64,000 nucleotides of DNA from Oceanicola sp. (lineage in GTDB: Bacteria > Pseudomonadota > Alphaproteobacteria > Rhodobacterales > Rhodobacteraceae): the NCBI GenBank assembly GCA_017792405.1, contig CP051231.1, forward strand, positions 908,011 to 972,010, in the 5' to 3' direction. The notes below the pieces were generated by a model. That model saw only the letters and a list, made by a program, of their open reading frames with translations, ran no database searches and had not been told where the DNA came from. The position numbers and the translations under genes were made by a program. Positions 60,411 through 64,000 of the stretch are shown piece after piece; position 1 is the stretch's first letter; every line of letters begins with the position of its first letter.

Positions 60411-61109
60411 TACAAATCTTTATTTTCCGCGCTCTAAGGAACTCCGTTACGGCTACGTGCGGGCGCCGGGAGATATGGCTTCTGCGCGCCTTCGTGCGAG
60501 TGCTTCCGAAAATCCCGTGACTGACGAAGTTTGGAACGTGCCGTTTTGGCACATGGATGAGTGTCCAAATTGGCGTCCAATTTTTCTAGTTTGGTAACGC
60601 TCGATCTCATTCCAAATCAAACTGACTCAGTTTGATAGGCAGCGATGGCTAGGCCTGCAGGAGAATTGGACGCACACCTTTCAAAGCGCACGCGCTTCGG
60701 GACGGGAAGCTCTTTACCAAAGCACGCCGATCCCGGACGAGTCGTTCGACTAGATGAGGGGCAGTGTCGCCCAATAGAACATACGTTCATCATGCGGAAT
60801 TTTCTCTGTACGAAAGTCGGCACTGCACAAGTTTCAGCTCTCTCCGTACAGCCTGATATGAGCGTGTGTCATGATCAATGAATGGTAGTCGCCCCTCAAC
60901 TTCGAAGTTGACGTCGAGACGCGGGTAAGGTCACCGGGCATCGGTGTTGCGTTATACCTCAAGCAAGGGGCGGCATTCACCTCTCTGGTCCCAGCACCCA
61001 AAACAACCCGCATTTCTTCAGTGCCACAACGCACCCAGTACGTCAGACCAAAGTCCCCCCTCGGGTGAACACCTTTTGACTGTATACTCGGCATCAGGAG
61101 AACGTTTTG
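60411..61109. other. Backbone intergenic region upstream of the AcoR-like gene, no supported gene
   Basis: About 700 bases between attR and the regulator gene. Short open frames (for example 60645-60881) have no ribosome site. The stretch holds a perfect 21-bp palindrome at 60616-60636. AT-richer blocks suggest promoter DNA for the regulator. Confidence 0.55.
60616..60636. promoter_or_regulatory. Perfect 21-bp palindrome, candidate operator
   Basis: ATCAAACTGA, a central C, then TCAGTTTGAT: a perfect dyad with 10-bp arms in the gap before the AcoR-like gene. Its size and even arms suit a dimeric helix-turn-helix regulator. It has no following U-run, so a terminator is unlikely. Confidence 0.6.
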
Positions 61110-62849
61110 ATGTTCGAACGACATCACGTGGAGGAAATCGCGCAGGTTCTGGATGGCCGGGCCACCGGGCGCGACAGCTATGTCGATGCCTCTTGGCGGC
61201 GCTGCGTCGAGCTTTACGGCATGGACCCCGCGCGCGCTGAGCCCGCGCATATCGTGACCGATGCCGAGCTTCGGACCCATCGCGACCAGGCCGAGTGGAT
61301 GATCGGCGCGGCCCGTGCCAGCCTGCAAAACCTGTTCCGGCAGGTTGCGGGGCAGAATTACGTCCTGCTGCTGACGGATGCCAAGGGGGTCTGTGTTGAC
61401 TTCTTTGGCGACAGTCTCTTCGCCGATGAGTTGCGCGGGGCCGGTCTCTACCTCGGGTCGAACTGGTCCGAAGATCTTGCCGGAACCTGCGGCGTGGGTG
61501 CCTGCATCGTGACGGGCGAGCCGGTCACGGTTCATCAGGACGATCACTTCGGCAACGCGCATACCGCGCTTTCCTGCACTTCCGCGCCGATCTACGACAG
61601 CCTCGGTCAGATGGCAGCGGTGCTCGATATTTCGCTGCTGCGCTCACCATCGCCGAAGAGCAGCCAGAACCTCGCCATGTCGCTCGTGACGGCGGCCGCG
61701 CGGCGGGTCGAGATGGCGAACTTGATGGCGGCGAGCCGCCGCGAATGGGTGCTGCGGTTTTCGTCCAGTCCGGAGTTTCTCGACGTGGACCCGGAAGGCG
61801 CGGTGGCCCTCGACGGATCGGGCCGGGTGATCGGGGCGACCCACGCGGCCACGCGGATGCTCTCGCGCGAGGGCAGCCTGATCGGAGAGCGGATCGACAG
61901 TCTGCTCGGGATCAGCGTCGACGATCTGCCCGATCTCATGCGTGACCGCCCGACGGAAGACCGCGTGGTCGCCTTGGGCGATGGCGGTGCGGTCTTCGGG
62001 CACGCGATTGCACCGCAGGCCCCGCGCCGCCCTCAGGGGGCGATGATCACGCGCCCCGGCATGGGGGTCGTGACCGGGCTCGCGGGCAGCGATCCCGGCA
62101 TGGAGCGGCTCCTGTCTCGGGCGGAGCGGCTGGCGACCACATCCGTGCCGCTCGTGGTCAGCGGCGAGAGTGGTAGTGGCAAGACCAAGCTCGCCCGTGC
62201 GCTGCACATGGCCTCCGGCCGCGGGGGCTTTCTGACAGTGGAGTGTGCCGGGCTGGAGGCGGGCGAGTTAGCCCGGCTGATCGCTTCGCAGCCCGGCAAG
62301 GCGACGCTGCTGCTTCGGCGCATCGAGGATCTTTCCGACAGTGCCGCCCGCGCCTTGCCCGGGCTCCTCGATGCGCACCCCGAGCTGCGCCCGATCAGCA
62401 CGAGTGGGCTGACGCCCAGTGATCTGATGTCTCACGAGTCCCTGCCATCCGCGCTCTATCACCGGCTCGCCGGGGCGGTGTGCGAACTGCCGCCACTGCG
62501 CGAGCGGCAGGATCTTGGCTGGCTGATCGAGCGGCTGCTGCGGCGGCGCTGCGGCGGGGAGTGGCGGCTTACATTTTCGGCCCGCGCCGAGCTGATGGCC
62601 CGTGACTGGCCCGGCAACCTGCGCGAGCTCGGCAATGTGCTCGACGTGGCCTGCGCGATGGCAGAAGGCGACGTCATCGACCTGCCGGATCTTCCCCCGC
62701 CGCCTCAGCCAACTGAGGCAGAGCCGGATCTCGAGGCGGTGCTCGATGCCTGCAACTGGAACATGGCCCGCGCCGCCCGCAGGTTGGGGGTGAACCGCTC
62801 GACCGTTCTGCGCCGCGTCCGCAAGGAAGGGTTGCGCGCCCCCGGCTGA
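61110..62849 (+). CDS. AcoR-like activator with GAF, degenerate AAA+ core and Fis-type HTH
   Basis: A 579-residue regulator. The start ATG 61110 (MFERHHVEEI) has AGGAG nine bases upstream; TTG 61107 is possible. Residues 60-190 are a GAF sensor (VLLLTDAKGVCVDFFG, GTCGVGACIVTGEPVTVHQDDHF). The AAA+ part has an intact Walker A (VSGESGSGKT, about 350-359) and late motifs (YHRLAGAVCELPPLRER, WPGNLRELGN). It lacks GAFTGA, and the Walker B position reads TLLLRRIEDLS with no Asp-Glu. Residues 535-580 are a Fis HTH (ACNWNMARAARRLGVNRSTV). It probably controls the downstream monooxygenase gene, but not by the usual sigma-54 ATPase mechanism. Confidence 0.88.
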   Translation: MFERHHVEEIAQVLDGRATGRDSYVDASWRRCVELYGMDPARAEPAHIVTDAELRTHRDQAEWMIGAARASLQNLFRQVAGQNYVLLLTDAKGVCVDFFGDSLFADELRGAGLYLGSNWSEDLAGTCGVGACIVTGEPVTVHQDDHFGNAHTALSCTSAPIYDSLGQMAAVLDISLLRSPSPKSSQNLAMSLVTAAARRVEMANLMAASRREWVLRFSSSPEFLDVDPEGAVALDGSGRVIGATHAATRMLSREGSLIGERIDSLLGISVDDLPDLMRDRPTEDRVVALGDGGAVFGHAIAPQAPRRPQGAMITRPGMGVVTGLAGSDPGMERLLSRAERLATTSVPLVVSGESGSGKTKLARALHMASGRGGFLTVECAGLEAGELARLIASQPGKATLLLRRIEDLSDSAARALPGLLDAHPELRPISTSGLTPSDLMSHESLPSALYHRLAGAVCELPPLRERQDLGWLIERLLRRRCGGEWRLTFSARAELMARDWPGNLRELGNVLDVACAMAEGDVIDLPDLPPPPQPTEAEPDLEAVLDACNWNMARAARRLGVNRSTVLRRVRKEGLRAPG

Positions 62850-62862
62850 GCCGTTGCGCGGC

Positions 62863-62876
62863 GTTGCGTTTGCAAC
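62863..62876. promoter_or_regulatory. GTTGC-N4-GCAAC inverted repeat, candidate operator
   Basis: A perfect 5-bp-arm dyad lies 13 bases after the regulator stop and 114 bases before the monooxygenase start. CGTTGCG occurs just upstream as a possible half-site. I see no acceptable -24/-12 promoter in this gap. Confidence 0.4.
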
Positions 62877-62989
62877 ATGCTGCACTGCCGCAAGCTCAAT
62901 GACAGTGAAAATCGCCAGATTGTCGTGGCCGGGCGGTATGCCCGCTCGCCACACTCGCCTCATCACATTGCCTATGAGGAGGATACGCA

Positions 62990-64000
62990 ATGCTCGACTC
63001 GACCGTAACCGCCGAGGTGCAGGACATGCTCGACAGCCTGAACGCCGCCCTGGAGGAGGGAGACGCGCAGGCCGCCAGCGCCCTTTTTGCCACCGATAGC
63101 TATTGGCGCGACCTGATCGCCGTCACCTGGAACCTGAAGACCGTGGAAGGGCCTGCCGAAGTGCAGGATATGCTCGCGGCGCAACTCAAGCACACAAAGC
63201 CAGGCGGCTTTGCCATCCAGAAGGGCGAACTGCCCGGCGAGGATGGCGGCGTCATCACCGCATGGATCACCTTTGAAACCGCCGCAGGCCGCGGTTGGGG
63301 GCTGATGCGCCTCAAGGACGGCCGCATCTGGACCCTGCTCACCGCGATGCAGGAGCTGAAGGGTTTCGAAGAAAACCGGGGTACGCGCCGCCCGATGGGG
63401 GCCGAACACGGTGCCGCGAAGAACCGCAAGTCATGGAAGGAAAACCGCGAGGCCGAAGCGGCCGAGCTTGGCTATACCGATCAGCCCTACACCGTCATCA
63501 TCGGCGGCGGGCAGGGGGGCATCGCGCTTGGTGCGCGGCTCCGGCAGCTCGGCGTGCCGACCATCGTGCTCGACAAGCACGACCGCCCCGGCGACCAGTG
63601 GCGCTCGCGGTACAAGTCGCTCTGCCTGCACGACCCGATCTGGTACGACCATCTGCCCTACATCAAGTTCCCCGACAACTGGCCGGTCTTCACGCCAAAG
63701 GACAAGGTCGGCGACTGGCTCGAGATGTACACCAAGGTCATGGAGATCAACTACTGGACCCGGTCCGAGGTGCAGAAGGCCAGCTTCGACGAGGCCAGCG
63801 GCACATGGGAGGTGAAGGTCAACAGGGGCGGCGAGGAGGTCACGCTGCGGCCAACACAGCTGGTTCTGGCCACGGGCATGTCGGGCAAGGCCAACCTGCC
63901 GTCCTTCCCGGGCATGGAGAGCTTCAAGGGCACGATCCAGCACTCCTCGCAGCACGAGGGTCCGGACGCGTGGACCGGCAAGAAGGTGGTCGTCGTCGGC
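62990..64000 (+). CDS. Flavin-containing monooxygenase with NTF2-like N-terminal domain (3' end outside window)
   Basis: The frame runs open to the window end; 337 residues are visible. The start ATG 62990 has GAGGAGGA upstream. Residues 1-125 resemble an NTF2/SnoaL-type fold (LNAALEEGDAQAASALFATD, SYWRDLIAVTWNLKT, GWGLMRLKDGRIWTLLTA). A FAD Rossmann domain follows (YTVIIGGGQGGIALGARLRQ), then PGDQWRSRYKSLCLHDP and the FMO signature region FKGTIQHSSQH. The NADPH-binding loop begins at the last residues (KKVVVVG). It may oxidise ketones, amines or sulfides; relatives in acetoin-type clusters act on small carbonyl compounds. The AcoR-like gene just upstream is its likely regulator. Confidence 0.9.
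   Translation, partial: MLDSTVTAEVQDMLDSLNAALEEGDAQAASALFATDSYWRDLIAVTWNLKTVEGPAEVQDMLAAQLKHTKPGGFAIQKGELPGEDGGVITAWITFETAAGRGWGLMRLKDGRIWTLLTAMQELKGFEENRGTRRPMGAEHGAAKNRKSWKENREAEAAELGYTDQPYTVIIGGGQGGIALGARLRQLGVPTIVLDKHDRPGDQWRSRYKSLCLHDPIWYDHLPYIKFPDNWPVFTPKDKVGDWLEMYTKVMEINYWTRSEVQKASFDEASGTWEVKVNRGGEEVTLRPTQLVLATGMSGKANLPSFPGMESFKGTIQHSSQHEGPDAWTGKKVVVVG

Noticed and set aside
62877-62989. Possible sigma-54 promoter (TGGC ... TATGC) before the monooxygenase gene
   Set aside because: The GG to GC distance is one base too long and the regulator lacks GAFTGA.

Overview
The window comes from a high-GC alphaproteobacterium, most likely a Rhodobacteraceae (Roseobacter-group) member. The signs are a ctaD-linked DUF2244 gene, a GapR (DUF2312) gene, a divergent FliM/FliN-type protein with an acidic Leu-Pro-rich tail, carA divergent from a GatB/YqeY gene, and a CbrA-like symporter/kinase. 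It falls into three parts.

1-36,206 is chromosomal backbone. It holds the end of pyruvate phosphate dikinase, two cell-wall enzymes (SleB-type hydrolase, Tat-exported L,D-transpeptidase), folB-folP-glmM, ilvC with a divergent pair of Lrp/AsnC regulators, a class V aminotransferase, a UbiH-type monooxygenase, a MshEN-fused glycosyltransferase, carA/yqeY, ctaD with a small CoxI-derived paralogue behind its terminator, a receiver/small membrane protein/symporter-kinase operon, a fused enoyl-CoA hydratase/3-hydroxyacyl-CoA dehydrogenase with altered dehydrogenase residues, GapR, a Hint-domain protein and an iron-type ABC permease. It ends at a tRNA-Thr(TGT).

36,159-60,410 is an integrated genomic island of about 24 kb. 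Its left end is the 3' part of the tRNA-Thr gene. Its right end is an imperfect 48-nt copy of that tRNA segment, next to a tyrosine integrase. From right to left the right arm reads integrase, unknown gene, AlpA-like excisionase, replication-like gene with five 22-bp-spaced iterons inside it, and a TerS-like small-terminase homologue. That is the core layout of a phage satellite (PICI-like element). The left arm has two decayed IS3-family elements. The cargo is a three-gene operon of about 8.3 kb (P-loop ATPase, unknown protein, 1710-aa protein ending in an FtsK/SpoIIIE motor), then a C5-cytosine methyltransferase, a Vsr endonuclease and an HNH nuclease. This looks like an anti-phage or restriction cluster. 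Its three-gene part resembles dptFGH (dndFGH) in order and size, but no phosphorothioation genes are present. Further right are a decayed IS5-family element and an unexplained tiny ORF / membrane protein / periplasmic-binding-protein module.

60,411-64,000 is backbone again: a regulatory intergenic region, an AcoR-like activator whose AAA+ core lacks key sigma-54 motifs, and a flavin monooxygenase with an NTF2-like N-terminal part that runs off the window.

All calls are from reading the sequence and from remembered family features. No database search was run.
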